A stretch of DNA of 53,566 nt from Flavobacterium psychrophilum (GCA_945874225.1 CAMCFT010000027.1:1-53566); one strand, 5' to 3'; shown: positions 7,163 to 15,838, numbered from the stretch's first letter. Numbers and translations are program-made. The notes: generated by a model from the sequence alone, not told the origin.

Positions 7163-8296
7163 TTAATACATTACATATTCTTTGATTTCAAGACCATATC
7201 CTATCATTCCCACACGCTTGGTCTGCTCCGTATTCGAGAGCAAGCGAATCTTCGAGATGTCTAGATCGTGCAAAATCTGGGCGCCAATACCAAAATCTCG
7301 ATTGTCCATTTTAATCTGTGGTGCTTTAAAAATTCCTTTGGTCTGCAGTGCTTTTAACTCCACAATTCGGTTTAGTAAATCACCGGACTGCGATTCCTGA
7401 TTGATAAACAAAACCGCTCCCTTACCGTCAGCATTAATCAGTTCGAAAAGGTCACACAATTTCTTATTGGCATCATTAGTTAATGTACCTAAAATGTCAT
7501 TATTGATTAAGGTCGCATTAATACGAGTCAATACAGGTTCACCTATATTCCAGGTTCCTTTAGTCAAGGCAACATGCACTCTATTATTAGTCGTTTGCAG
7601 GTAAGCTCTCAGTCTAAAGGTGCCAAAACGGGTTTCTATCTCAAAATCTTCTTTCTTCACAATCAAACTGTCGTGTTGCATGCGGTAGGCAACCAAATCT
7701 TCGATGGAAACCAGTTTCAAATTAAACTTTTTGGCAACTTTAACTAATTGTGGCAAGCGTGCCATTGTGCCGTCCTCATTCATAATTTCGACAATTACCC
7801 CAGCTGATTTAAAGCCTGCTAATCGGGCAAAATCTATCGCAGCTTCTGTATGTCCGGTACGTCTTAAAACGCCTCCCTGTTTGGCTATTAGAGGGAATAT
7901 ATGTCCGGGTCTGGCTAGATCGTGAGGTTTGGTGTTGGGGTCAACCAACGCTAAAATGGTACGCGCCCGGTCTGCCGCTGAAATACCGGTGGTAACTCCG
8001 TTCCCTCTTAAATCTACCGAAACGGTGAAAGCGGTTTCCATAGGGTCGGTGTTATTATGAACCATCGCAGCCAGCCCCAAATCCTTACAACGATTTTCGG
8101 TCAGTGGGGCACATATCAGTCCACGACCATGGGTAGCCATAAAATTGATCATTTCCGGTGTTACCTTTTCGGCAGCAGCCAGAAAATCACCTTCGTTCTC
8201 CCGACCTTCATCATCAACAACGATGATGATTTTGCCTTGGCGAATGTCTTCGATAGCTTCTTCAATGGTATTGAGTTGTATCATGCTTGCAGCCAT
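7163..8296 (-). CDS. ribB: 3,4-dihydroxy-2-butanone-4-phosphate synthase fused to a degenerate GTP cyclohydrolase II domain
   Basis: A 377-residue riboflavin-biosynthesis protein. The N-terminal RibB domain (about 1-205) has intact active-site motifs: [10 protein letters not shown] at 28-37, HGRGL at 56-60, RPGHIFPL from 129 and RTGHTEAA from 146. It converts ribulose-5-P to DHBP and formate. The C-terminal RibA-like domain (about 218-377) has lost the zinc ligands: where GCHII carries a Cys-x10-Cys-x-Cys block, this protein has [20 protein letters not shown] with no Cys. The NRDFG motif remains. It is therefore better read as a RibBX-type protein that supplies only the RibB reaction, despite the usual ribBA label. 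It is the last gene of the six-gene operon, 7 nt after the LptF/G gene. Confidence 0.92.
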   Translation of the reverse strand: MAASMIQLNTIEEAIEDIRQGKIIIVVDDEGRENEGDFLAAAEKVTPEMINFMATHGRGLICAPLTENRCKDLGLAAMVHNNTDPMETAFTVSVDLRGNGVTTGISAADRARTILALVDPNTKPHDLARPGHIFPLIAKQGGVLRRTGHTEAAIDFARLAGFKSAGVIVEIMNEDGTMARLPQLVKVAKKFNLKLVSIEDLVAYRMQHDSLIVKKEDFEIETRFGTFRLRAYLQTTNNRVHVALTKGTWNIGEPVLTRINATLINNDILGTLTNDANKKLCDLFELINADGKGAVLFINQESQSGDLLNRIVELKALQTKGIFKAPQIKMDNRDFGIGAQILHDLDISKIRLLSNTEQTKRVGMIGYGLEIKEYVMY

Positions 8297-8303
8297 AATT
8301 TAA

Positions 8304-9740
8304 TTATTTGGAAGATGGAAATATTTTTTGAATGATTTTTTGAAAGGGCGCCAGAACGACATCCATATTGATTAAGCCAATATCATTAGTGGCCCGGTAG
8401 GTCAGTAAAATAGCCAGTGGCGACAATATAAATGAGGACATCCAGGCTCCAAAAAAGGGGTTTAGTCCATTTTCTTGTGAAATTCTTTTCCCAAAAGTAT
8501 TGATAAAGTGAAAGGATATAAATATCAATATGGCAAAAACTATTGGTAAACCTAGTCCTCCTTTTCTAATAATGGCGCCCAGCGGAGCTCCAATAAAAAA
8601 CATCAGGAAACAGGCAAAGGCAATGACAAACTTGTCATAAAAAGCCAGAATGTGACCGTTGATATTCTTTTGTTTGTTTTCTAATTCAGTATTGGTTCCG
8701 TTTATCGAAAATAGCGTGCTTTCAACGGTACTGCCAGCAAAACTTAAGACAACCAACTTTTTATCATTAGGATACAATGATAACAAATCGTTGGGAAGAG
8801 CCTTGTGTTTTTTGATAGGGGTAATGACTTTTAAAGTTCGTTGAATACCGATACGTTGATTGATATTTTCCGAAAAAGACAAAATATCCGTATTCATATT
8901 CTTGTGCAGTGAATCCAGCGTATAGTTCAGTTCACTGACATTCAGCATGGTATTGGTACTAGTAATACTGGCATCGTCTACATTGACCTGATTCAGTTTA
9001 GACAAATCAATATTGATGATGTAGCGTTTGAAAGAGCTTTTCGCAAAAGGAACTTTGCTGCGATCTTCGTATTTTTTAGGGGTGATGTCTTCATAATAAT
9101 AGCCATCATTCAGCACCATTTTCAGGGTATTTGATTGCTCGCTACTGACTAGTATTCCGTTTTTGGCTTTGATTACGGTTTTATTTCCGTCACCCATAGC
9201 TGATTTCTTGTGAATGGTAATCCCAGACAGATTATTACCGTTGGGACCTGATTTCTTATTGACCTTGATTGAATATAGCCCCACCGTGCTGAACTGCCCT
9301 TCGGCAATAGCCAAAGCGGGTTTCAACTGGGCAATGTTTCTTCTGAAATTGATAAACTTATATTCCGCATAGGGAATCACATTATTGGCAAAGGTAAAGG
9401 CAACGACACTCAGGATAGTAATGAAGATAATCAAGCTTTTCATAGCGCGCTGCAGCGAAATTCCTGCCGACTTCATAGCGGCAAACTCATAGTTTTCCGC
9501 CAGGTTGCCAAAGGTCATAATCGAAGCCAGTAAAACCGATAAAGGCAATACCAAAGGCACGATTCGCGGCATGGCAAACAATAAAAACTTGAGAACCATA
9601 ACCAAATCCAGATCCTTACCCGCTAATTCCGAGATAAACAACCATACCGATTGCAGGATGAATATAAAAAACAGAATGATAAATACCGTGAAAAAGGTAC
9701 TCAGAAAAGTCTTTAGTAAGTATTTGTCGAGAATTTTCAC
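8304..9740 (-). CDS. LptF/LptG-family permease
   Basis: A 478-residue inner-membrane subunit of the LptB2FG exporter, which extracts lipopolysaccharide from the inner membrane. It has the family's layout: an N-terminal block of three helices beginning LDKYLLKTFLSTFFTVF, with PRIVPLVLPLSVLLASIMTFG and NYEFAAMKSAGISL (coupling region). A large periplasmic beta-jellyroll follows (about 120-360), then three C-terminal helices (IGAPLGAIIRKGGLGLPIV). It lies 6 nt after lolA. Sequence alone does not show whether it plays the LptF or LptG role. Confidence 0.92.
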   Translation of the reverse strand: MKILDKYLLKTFLSTFFTVFIILFFIFILQSVWLFISELAGKDLDLVMVLKFLLFAMPRIVPLVLPLSVLLASIMTFGNLAENYEFAAMKSAGISLQRAMKSLIIFITILSVVAFTFANNVIPYAEYKFINFRRNIAQLKPALAIAEGQFSTVGLYSIKVNKKSGPNGNNLSGITIHKKSAMGDGNKTVIKAKNGILVSSEQSNTLKMVLNDGYYYEDITPKKYEDRSKVPFAKSSFKRYIINIDLSKLNQVNVDDASITSTNTMLNVSELNYTLDSLHKNMNTDILSFSENINQRIGIQRTLKVITPIKKHKALPNDLLSLYPNDKKLVVLSFAGSTVESTLFSINGTNTELENKQKNINGHILAFYDKFVIAFACFLMFFIGAPLGAIIRKGGLGLPIVFAILIFISFHFINTFGKRISQENGLNPFFGAWMSSFILSPLAILLTYRATNDIGLINMDVVLAPFQKIIQKIFPSSK

Positions 9741-9746
9741 AGAGAA

Positions 9747-10388
9747 TTAATCTAATTTATTGATGTAGTAATTTGGATATTTACTGGCAACAAATATAAA
9801 TTGATTTTTTGACAAAGGTTGGTTGGTTTTAAAAGAATTAACAGTGAGGGTGGTTTTAGTGCCCTTTTTGCCGGTTTCTATCAGATTGTAGATGTGTTTA
9901 GTCTGAACATCAATGCCCAGTAAAACTTCTTTCCGTTGGTCTTTAGCATTCATAGGAACCAGTTTGATGTATTGTATTTTACGCCCTTTGATGTCCTGCA
10001 AATCATCCATACTACACTTGTAACCGCTATTAAAAAAGGTCAGCATCTTCGATGGAGTTATGGCATTGTCATCTTTTTCATTAACGGTTGAAACCGTAAC
10101 TTCCTCGTCTTCGGGAACAATGGTATAGGTTTTCTTTCCGTCAAACATCTTGGTCACGCCCATAAAATTCAATACATATTGATTTCCTTTCATGGTAACA
10201 TTCCCCTTGCTATCCTGATTGATGTTTTCTTTGGCGTTATTCAGGGTGTATTTAAAATCAATGATAATATTGTCGTAGCTCTTTATTTTTGTGGTAACTT
10301 GATTGAGGAGGTTTTTGGCCTCTTTATCTTGTGCGTGTGCAAAAAGGCTGATAAAAAATAGAAAAGCAATCTGTAAAGTCTTAGTCAT
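9747..10388 (-). CDS. lolA: Outer-membrane lipoprotein carrier protein LolA
   Basis: A periplasmic chaperone that ferries lipoproteins from the inner membrane to the outer membrane. I chose the ATG at 10386-10388: it gives a 20-residue signal peptide ending FAHAQ and starts 4 nt after ftsK stops, whereas earlier in-frame ATGs would overlap ftsK. The mature protein has the LolA fold pattern: an N-terminal helix (AKNLLNQVTTKIKSYDNI), alternating strands (NVTMKGNQYVLNF), a GKKTYTIVPEDEEV segment and a C-terminal strand pair. About 213 residues is normal for Bacteroidota LolA. It neighbours LptF/G and FtsK in one operon. Confidence 0.88.
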   Translation of the reverse strand: MTKTLQIAFLFFISLFAHAQDKEAKNLLNQVTTKIKSYDNIIIDFKYTLNNAKENINQDSKGNVTMKGNQYVLNFMGVTKMFDGKKTYTIVPEDEEVTVSTVNEKDDNAITPSKMLTFFNSGYKCSMDDLQDIKGRKIQYIKLVPMNAKDQRKEVLLGIDVQTKHIYNLIETGKKGTKTTLTVNSFKTNQPLSKNQFIFVASKYPNYYINKLD

Positions 10389-10392
10389 TGTG

Positions 10393-12840
10393 TTAATTAT
10401 TTTGTTCATTATTGAAAAACTGATCAAGAGAACTCATATCAAGGATGTTCACACTTCGGGCTTTGCTACCTTCAAAAGGCCCCACAATTCCGGCTGCCTC
10501 TAGTTGATCAATTAGTCTTCCGGCTCGGTTGTAACCCAATTTCAGTTTTCTTTGCAAAAGCGAAGCGGAACCTTGTTGTGCCATAACAATAATCTCTGCA
10601 GCTTCTCGGAATAAAGTGTCTCTATCAGAGATATCCATATCAAGATTAATGCCACTTTCTTCTCCAACAAACTCTGGAAGTAAATAAGCGGTAGCATATG
10701 CTTTTTGGGAACCAATAAACTCCGTTATTTTTTCCACTTCAGGTGTATCAATAAAAGCACATTGTACGCGCACCACATCGTTTCCGTTGTGATACAGCAT
10801 ATCGCCGCGTCCTATCAGCTGATCCGCTCCCTGGCTGTCTAAAATCGTTCTGGAATCGATTTTAGAAGTAACTCTAAAGGCGATACGGGCAGGGAAGTTG
10901 GCTTTGATTAATCCGGTAATCACATTCACCGAAGGTCTTTGGGTAGCAATAATCAAATGGATGCCAATGGCACGAGCCAACTGGGCCAATCGCGCAATGG
11001 GAACTTCCACTTCCTTTCCGGCAGTCATAATCAAATCGGCAAACTCATCCACGATCAACACGATATAAGGCAAAAAGCGGTGTCCATTTTCAGGGTTCAG
11101 CTTTCTGGACTTAAATTTCTCGTTGTATTCCTTAATATTCCGAACCATCGCATCTTTCAATAAAGAGTAACGATTGTCCATCTCCACACAAAGCGAATTC
11201 AGGGTATTGATAACCTTGGCGTTATCCGTAATAATAGCGTCTTCGGTATCGGGGAGTTTAGCCAGATAATGTCTTTCAATCTTGTTGAAAAGGGTGAGCT
11301 CCACTTTCTTGGGATCCACCAAAACAAACTTGATTTCAGCTGGATGTTTTTTGTAAAGCAAAGATGTGATAACCGCATTCAAACCAACAGACTTTCCTTG
11401 TCCTGTGGCACCAGCCATTAACAAGTGAGGCATCTTGGCTAAATCGACCACAAAAGTTTCATTCGAAATGGTTTTTCCTAAAGCAATAGGCAATTCCATT
11501 TCTGCTTCCTGAAATTTGGCTGAGCCAATAACACTTTTCATCGAAACCATCGTTGGATTCTTATTAGGAACCTCAATCCCAATAGTTCCTTTTCCAGGAA
11601 TAGGAGCAATGATACGAATCCCCAAGGCCGAAAGCGACAAGGCAATATCATCTTCTAAGCTCTTAATTTTTGAAATACGGATTCCAGCTTCAGGCACAAT
11701 CTCATAGAGCGTAACCGATGGACCAACCGTCGCTTTAATCTGAGCTATTTCTATCTTATAATTGCGAAGTGTTTCTACGATTCGGTTTTTATTTTCTTCT
11801 AATTCCTCCTGATTGATAGTGATACCGCCAGTGGAGTATTCTTTTAATAAGTCAATCGTCGGGTATTTGTAATTGGATAAATCCAAAGTAGGATCAAATA
11901 ATCCAAAATCAGCCACCAGTTTCGAAGCTAGATTCTCTTCAATAATATCTTCCTCGGGAGCTTTTTCAATCACAAAATGATCGTCATTGGTTTGAATAAT
12001 TTCTGGTAAATGAAAAGGAGGAGGCGTCACTTCCAAAGGAATGGTTTTCAATGTAATTTCCGAAGGATTGCTGATAGTAGGCTTTAATGCTTCTTTGTTG
12101 AGTTCAAATTGAGAACCCACGGATTTCAAATGGATATCTTCACTGACATCTTCCTCATCTTCCACGGCATATTCTTCAAGGTTATAGGCACTCGAATCAA
12201 TAGTCGATGCATTCGTAGCTAAATCGGTCTTGATTTCTTTCTTGGTACTTTCGAAAAAGGATTTGATCTTCTCGGGGGATACTTTGATTTTAAATATCAG
12301 ATAAAGGATAAGGCTAAAGGCCAAAATCAGTAAGGTTCCGGTTTTGCCAATATAATCCTGAGCAAATAAATTCAGTTCATAACCAATGGTTCCGCCCAAC
12401 TCGGGTAGGGAAGTGGCAAAAAAACCAAACGTTACCGAAAGGACAATCATAACAAACAAATCCCAAAACCAAATATTCTTGAGCTTCTTAAGGGAGATAT
12501 CCAGTATTAAAAACATTCCGGTCAAGAAGAATAATTTGACAAATAGAAAGGAAGCAAGTCCAAAACCTTGGTATACAATTAAATCGGCAAGAAAAGCACC
12601 AAATTTACCAAGCCAATTCTTAACCACTTCATTTCTGTTTATCAATTGATGGACCGCACTTTGGTCGGCTTGTCCGTAGATATAAAATGAAATGAAGGCA
12701 AGCAATAAAGCAATGGAAAATAATACCATGAGCGAACCCAAAACAATTTTGTGTTGTTTTGTAAATATCCAGAACTTTTTTGTCTCAGATTTAGGTTCAG
12801 TTTTCTTGTCCGGAGTTGCTGTTTTTATTGTTTTTGCCAT
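10393..12840 (-). CDS. ftsK: DNA translocase FtsK/SpoIIIE family
   Basis: An 815-residue septal DNA pump that clears and aligns chromosomes at division. Four transmembrane helices lie between about 32 and 190, then a linker rich in acidic residues (about 200-310). The RecA-like motor follows, with Walker A GATGQGKS at 477-484 and Walker B IVLIVDEFADL. The C-terminal winged-helix gamma domain (about 745-810, LLQRKLKLGYNRAGRLIDQL) recognises polar DNA sequences. It has the usual Bacteroidota length. It lies 18 nt after dgkA and 4 nt before lolA in the operon. Confidence 0.97.
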   Translation of the reverse strand: MAKTIKTATPDKKTEPKSETKKFWIFTKQHKIVLGSLMVLFSIALLLAFISFYIYGQADQSAVHQLINRNEVVKNWLGKFGAFLADLIVYQGFGLASFLFVKLFFLTGMFLILDISLKKLKNIWFWDLFVMIVLSVTFGFFATSLPELGGTIGYELNLFAQDYIGKTGTLLILAFSLILYLIFKIKVSPEKIKSFFESTKKEIKTDLATNASTIDSSAYNLEEYAVEDEEDVSEDIHLKSVGSQFELNKEALKPTISNPSEITLKTIPLEVTPPPFHLPEIIQTNDDHFVIEKAPEEDIIEENLASKLVADFGLFDPTLDLSNYKYPTIDLLKEYSTGGITINQEELEENKNRIVETLRNYKIEIAQIKATVGPSVTLYEIVPEAGIRISKIKSLEDDIALSLSALGIRIIAPIPGKGTIGIEVPNKNPTMVSMKSVIGSAKFQEAEMELPIALGKTISNETFVVDLAKMPHLLMAGATGQGKSVGLNAVITSLLYKKHPAEIKFVLVDPKKVELTLFNKIERHYLAKLPDTEDAIITDNAKVINTLNSLCVEMDNRYSLLKDAMVRNIKEYNEKFKSRKLNPENGHRFLPYIVLIVDEFADLIMTAGKEVEVPIARLAQLARAIGIHLIIATQRPSVNVITGLIKANFPARIAFRVTSKIDSRTILDSQGADQLIGRGDMLYHNGNDVVRVQCAFIDTPEVEKITEFIGSQKAYATAYLLPEFVGEESGINLDMDISDRDTLFREAAEIIVMAQQGSASLLQRKLKLGYNRAGRLIDQLEAAGIVGPFEGSKARSVNILDMSSLDQFFNNEQNN

Positions 12841-12858
12841 TCTTGATAAAACTGTTTA

Positions 12859-13233
12859 CTATGAAAATTTGGGTACGTATATAATTAATCCAATGACAAC
12901 CGCTGTAAGAGCAGCAAAAACTACAGCTCCTGCGGAAATGTCTTTGATGAATCCAATTCGTTCGTGATAATCCGGATGAATAAAATCAGCTACTTTTTCG
13001 ACAGCAGTATTCAATCCCTCAACACTCATAACCAGTCCGATGGCAAGCATTTGAAAGAGCCACTCTGTTTTTGTGATATTAAAATAAAATCCGGCAATGA
13101 CCATCACAATGGCAATCGAAAATTGCACCATTATACTGTGTTCAGTCGTAATTAATTTTATAGCACCATTAAAAGCATAATAAACACTTTTAAGTCTTCC
13201 GCTAATGAAAGAATTGTCTTTTTGAAATTCCAT
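12859..13233 (-). CDS. dgkA: Diacylglycerol kinase family protein (DgkA-like)
   Basis: A 124-residue inner-membrane lipid kinase. It shows the DgkA arrangement: an N-terminal amphipathic part with AFNGAIKLITTEHS (Glu31), three membrane helices, and the signature VEGLNTAVEKVADFI at 71-85, which holds the catalytic and metal-binding Glu and Asn. It lacks an adjacent PAP2 domain. In Bacteroidota such proteins may phosphorylate undecaprenol or diacylglycerol; the sequence does not say which. It lies 9 nt after tpx and 18 nt before ftsK. Confidence 0.9.
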   Translation of the reverse strand: MEFQKDNSFISGRLKSVYYAFNGAIKLITTEHSIMVQFSIAIVMVIAGFYFNITKTEWLFQMLAIGLVMSVEGLNTAVEKVADFIHPDYHERIGFIKDISAGAVVFAALTAVVIGLIIYVPKFS

Positions 13234-13242
13234 TCCTTACAG

Positions 13243-13740
13243 TTAAAGTACAGCTAGAGCTGCTTCATAATTAGGTTCGTTCGCAATTTCCGAAACTTGT
13301 TCTGTGTGAACGATGCTTCCGTTTTCGTCAACAACAATGATTGCTCTTGAATGTAAGCCGGACAATTTGCCTTCAATAATTTCTAATCCATTGGTTTTAC
13401 CAAAACTTCCGTCTTGAAAATCGGATAAATTAATCACATTTTCGATTCCTTCTGAACCGCAAAAACGTTTTTGAGCAAAAGGTAAATCTCTGGAAATACA
13501 CAACACGGATGTGTTTTCTAATTTGGCTGCACTCTCGTTGAATTTTCGAACAGAGGTAGCACAAGTTCCAGTATCGATACTTGGAAAAATATTTAAAACT
13601 AATTTCTTTCCTGCAAAATCAGCAAGTGTTGCAATTGAAAGGTCGTTTTTTATTAATTTGAAATCGGATAGTTTTGTGCCAACTTTTGGTAATTCACCTG
13701 AAGTGTGTATTGCATTTCCGCCTAATGTTATTGAAGCCAT
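13243..13740 (-). CDS. tpx: Thiol peroxidase Tpx (atypical 2-Cys peroxiredoxin)
   Basis: A 165-residue enzyme that reduces lipid and hydrogen peroxides. The peroxidatic Cys60 is in FPSIDTGTCATSVRKFN and the resolving Cys94 is in CISRDLPFAQKRFC, the exact Tpx pattern, with Thr57 and the later Arg completing the active site. The N-terminus ITLGGNAIHTSGELP is typical. It is the first gene of the tpx-dgkA-ftsK-lolA-lptF/G-ribB run and is divergent from arsR. A TACTTTTG box lies upstream on its strand. Confidence 0.95.
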   Translation of the reverse strand: MASITLGGNAIHTSGELPKVGTKLSDFKLIKNDLSIATLADFAGKKLVLNIFPSIDTGTCATSVRKFNESAAKLENTSVLCISRDLPFAQKRFCGSEGIENVINLSDFQDGSFGKTNGLEIIEGKLSGLHSRAIIVVDENGSIVHTEQVSEIANEPNYEAALAVL

Positions 13741-13768
13741 AATTTATTTATATCTTTTTAATGTGGCT

Positions 13769-13776
13769 CAAAAGTA
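13769..13776 (-). promoter_or_regulatory. Putative -7 box of tpx operon
   Basis: The minus strand reads TACTTTTG, fitting TAnnTTTG, 28 nt before the tpx start. No clear -33 TTTG is seen at the expected distance. Confidence 0.45.
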
Positions 13777-13810
13777 TGAAAATTTATTTAGTTAAATTTT
13801 TCTAAAACAC

Positions 13811-13847
13811 TTTTTTGTTCGATTGTTTTATCGTAATATTGCAATAT
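13811..13847 (+). promoter_or_regulatory. arsR promoter with palindromic operator
   Basis: TTTTTTG (13811-13817), 16 nt, then TAATATTG (13834-13841), one base off the TAnnTTTG consensus. A perfect 12-nt palindrome ATATTGCAATAT (13836-13847) overlaps the -7 box, as expected for an ArsR operator that blocks RNA polymerase. The arsR ATG is 17 nt further on. Confidence 0.6.
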
Positions 13848-13864
13848 ATAAATCAATTAATTTT

Positions 13865-14188
13865 ATGGGAGCATCAAAATCAGAAAGTTTTTCAGAAGAA
13901 CACAATCAATTAGCGACATTGTTTAAGGCATTGTCACATCCGGCAAGAATTGCAATAATTGAGTATTTGTTAGCTGTTGATACTTGTATTTGCGGTGATA
14001 TTGTAAATGAATTGCCATTGGCACAACCCACCGTTTCTCAACATTTAACAGCGCTAAAAAACGCAGGAATTATTAAGGGAAACATTGAAGGAACAGCAAT
14101 TTGTTATTGTCTTAATATGGAAACGTTACAAAAAATAGAAGGTTATTTTTTTGTAATTACAAAGAAATTAAAAGGAAAATGTTGTTAA
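13865..14188 (+). CDS. arsR: ArsR-family metalloregulator (probably As(III)/Sb(III)-responsive)
   Basis: A repressor of about 107 residues with a winged helix. The start is the ATG at 13865 (MGASKSESF); an upstream in-frame TTG at 13823 would put the promoter inside the gene. The recognition helix is PTVSQHLTALKNAGII. The DTCICGDI segment holds a CxC pair in the helix where ArsR proteins bind arsenite (E. coli CVC), further Cys lie in GTAICYCLN, and the C-terminus ends KGKCC. The next gene is arsM, which supports an arsenic role. The palindrome over its promoter suggests autoregulation. The opposite strand carries tpx 125 nt away. Confidence 0.92.
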   Translation: MGASKSESFSEEHNQLATLFKALSHPARIAIIEYLLAVDTCICGDIVNELPLAQPTVSQHLTALKNAGIIKGNIEGTAICYCLNMETLQKIEGYFFVITKKLKGKCC

Positions 14189-14205
14189 ATTTTAAAAATT
14201 CAGAA

Positions 14206-15045
14206 ATGAAAAATTCAGAAGAAATTAAAGAAATGGTAAAGCAAAAATATAGTGAAATTGCTTTACAGGATAAAGAATCAAATGAAATCTCCTGTTGTGG
14301 ATCAGGGGGTTGCAGCACCGAAGTGTATAACATCATGTCCGAAGATTATAATGAATTAAAAGGATATGAATCGGATGCCGACTTGGGTTTGGGTTGTGGT
14401 CTGCCCACCCAATTTGCTAAAATAAGCAAAGGTGATGTGGTAGTGGATTTGGGAAGTGGAGCAGGAAACGATTGTTTTATTGCTCGTGCCGAAGCCGGCG
14501 AAACCGGAAAGATTATAGGTGTTGATTTTACCGAAGCCATGATTGCAAAAGCACGCTTGAATGCCGATAAACTTGGATTTAATAATGTGGAGTTTCGATT
14601 GGGGGATATTGAAAACCTGCCAGTTGGAGAAAATACTGCTAATGTTGTGATTAGCAATTGTGTATTAAACTTGGTTCCAAACAAACAAAAAGCCTTCAGT
14701 GAAATCTACCGCATTCTTAAAAACGGTGGACATTTTAGTATTTCAGATATTGTCGTAACAGGTGATCTGCCAGAAAAGATAAAAAATGCCGCCGAAATGT
14801 ATGCCGGTTGTGTGGCTAGTGCCATTAAAAAAGACGAATATTTGGGATATATTAAAGAACTTGGATTCAAAAATATTGTGTTGCAAAAAGAAAAACCAAT
14901 CATTGTTCCTAAAGACATACTAGCTAATTATTTGAATGAAGAGGAAATTAATTTATACACTTCAAGCCCAAATATTATATTCAGCATCACGGTGTATGCA
15001 GAAAAAGGGGAAGAATGTTGTTCTCCTGGAACATCTTGTTGTTAA
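14206..15045 (+). CDS. arsM: Arsenite S-adenosylmethionine methyltransferase ArsM
   Basis: A roughly 279-residue methyltransferase that methylates As(III) to volatile or less retained species. I prefer the ATG at 14206 (MKNSEEIKEMVKQKYSEIA), the usual family N-terminus; an ATG at 14179 would overlap arsR by 10 nt. The SAM motif I is VVDLGSGAGNDCFIA. The three conserved arsenic-binding Cys are recognisable in LGLGCGLPTQF, VISNCVLNLV and MYAGCVASA, and CCGSGGCSTEVYNIMSEDY is the family's N-terminal block. The tail ends CCSPGTSCC, a further thiol cluster. It is co-transcribed with arsR. No arsB/ACR3 or arsC lies beside it. Confidence 0.95.
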   Translation: MKNSEEIKEMVKQKYSEIALQDKESNEISCCGSGGCSTEVYNIMSEDYNELKGYESDADLGLGCGLPTQFAKISKGDVVVDLGSGAGNDCFIARAEAGETGKIIGVDFTEAMIAKARLNADKLGFNNVEFRLGDIENLPVGENTANVVISNCVLNLVPNKQKAFSEIYRILKNGGHFSISDIVVTGDLPEKIKNAAEMYAGCVASAIKKDEYLGYIKELGFKNIVLQKEKPIIVPKDILANYLNEEEINLYTSSPNIIFSITVYAEKGEECCSPGTSCC

Positions 15046-15066
15046 ACAAAGCATAGATATATACAA

Positions 15067-15094
15067 AAAACGTCCCGATACTTCGGGACGTTTT
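15067..15094 (+). terminator. Terminator after arsM
   Basis: A 12-bp perfect stem AAAACGTCCCGA / TCGGGACGTTTT with loop TACT, 21 nt after the arsM stop. It is followed by T residues and could also serve the opposite strand. Confidence 0.85.
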
Positions 15095-15187
15095 CAGTTT
15101 ATGGAATAAAGTAAATCTAAGAATTAACAGCAACCAGAGAATAATACAAAATCTCAGACTGGAAGCTAACCTCTTTATTTTTGTAAC

Positions 15188-15220
15188 AGACCTATGAGGT
15201 TTCTAAAACCTCATAGGTCT
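15188..15220. repeat. 15-bp perfect palindromic element
   Basis: AGACCTATGAGGTTT (15188-15202) and its exact inverse (15206-15220) are separated by 3 nt. It lies in the 224-nt gap between the convergent arsM and 85-aa-protein genes, separate from the arsM terminator and without a T-run. It looks like a dispersed palindromic repeat; it resembles ones I recall from Flavobacterium intergenic regions, which I cannot verify here. Confidence 0.6.
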
Positions 15221-15269
15221 TGAATTTCATCAATATCAAAGCTTAATTATGATCCTGAATTGACACAAT

Positions 15270-15527
15270 CTATTTATCAATAGAACCCAGAACACGTTTC
15301 ATAAAAGTATTCAAAGCCTCTTTTTTATCCATTCCGCCCTTAATCATTTTGTGAACTTCAAGTGCGCCGTACATATTGGAAATTAATTCACCAATAACGT
15401 CCAATTCTTCATCTTTCAAAGTAGAAAGTTCAGTCAAAGCTTCCAGAACTTCGATAGTTTCCACAAGGTAATCCTGATCATTTTCTTCAATGAATTGAGA
15501 CAAATGTTTGATGATGGGTAATTTCAT
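15270..15527 (-). CDS. Small acidic helical protein, unknown function (DUF6952-like)
   Basis: An 85-residue cytoplasmic protein with no signal, no Cys and a mostly helical, acidic composition (QFIEENDQDYLVETIEVLEAL, NMYGALEVHKMIKGGMDKKE). I believe it matches a small family annotated as DUF6952 that follows thioredoxin/peroxiredoxin genes in Flavobacteriia, but I cannot confirm the number. The start codon lies 2 nt beyond the thioredoxin stop, so the two are translationally linked. A partner or regulator of the redox pair is a reasonable guess from position only. Confidence 0.65.
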   Translation of the reverse strand: MKLPIIKHLSQFIEENDQDYLVETIEVLEALTELSTLKDEELDVIGELISNMYGALEVHKMIKGGMDKKEALNTFMKRVLGSIDK

Positions 15528-15529
15528 AG

Positions 15530-15838
15530 TTATTTGATTTCGTTAACCAACTCTGCCAAAACTTCGGCTTTATTGGTTTGGGTTTCGTTTACCAATTTTC
15601 CGTTTACGAAAGTGGCAAAAGTAGGCAGGTTGCTTACGTTAGCCAGTTTTCTGGATTCCGGTGAATTCTCGGCATCAATCAAAACAAAAGTCAAATTCTC
15701 ATTTTCTGAAGCCAATTTTTTAAATTTTGGTTTCATAATGCGACAATTTCCACACCAAGAAGCAGAAAATTGAACGATTACTTTTTCGTTTTTAGAAACT
15801 AAGTCTTGTAAGGTATCTTCGTTTAATTCGATTAACAT
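15530..15838 (-). CDS. Thioredoxin-family protein (CGNC active site)
   Basis: A 102-residue cytoplasmic thioredoxin fold. The redox pair is Cys29-Gly-Asn-Cys32 in SASWCGNCRIMKP, where classical Trx has CGPC; the cis-Pro is in VSNLPTFATF. It has no signal peptide. It lies 18 nt after the peroxiredoxin gene and 2 nt before the 85-aa gene, which suggests that it recycles this peroxiredoxin. The CGNC motif implies a redox potential differing from Trx1. Confidence 0.9.
   Translation of the reverse strand: MLIELNEDTLQDLVSKNEKVIVQFSASWCGNCRIMKPKFKKLASENENLTFVLIDAENSPESRKLANVSNLPTFATFVNGKLVNETQTNKAEVLAELVNEIK

Noticed and set aside
7163..8296. FMN riboswitch upstream of ribB
   Set aside because: ribB starts 7 nt after the preceding gene in an operon, so there is no leader space, and no RFN-like conserved boxes were seen.
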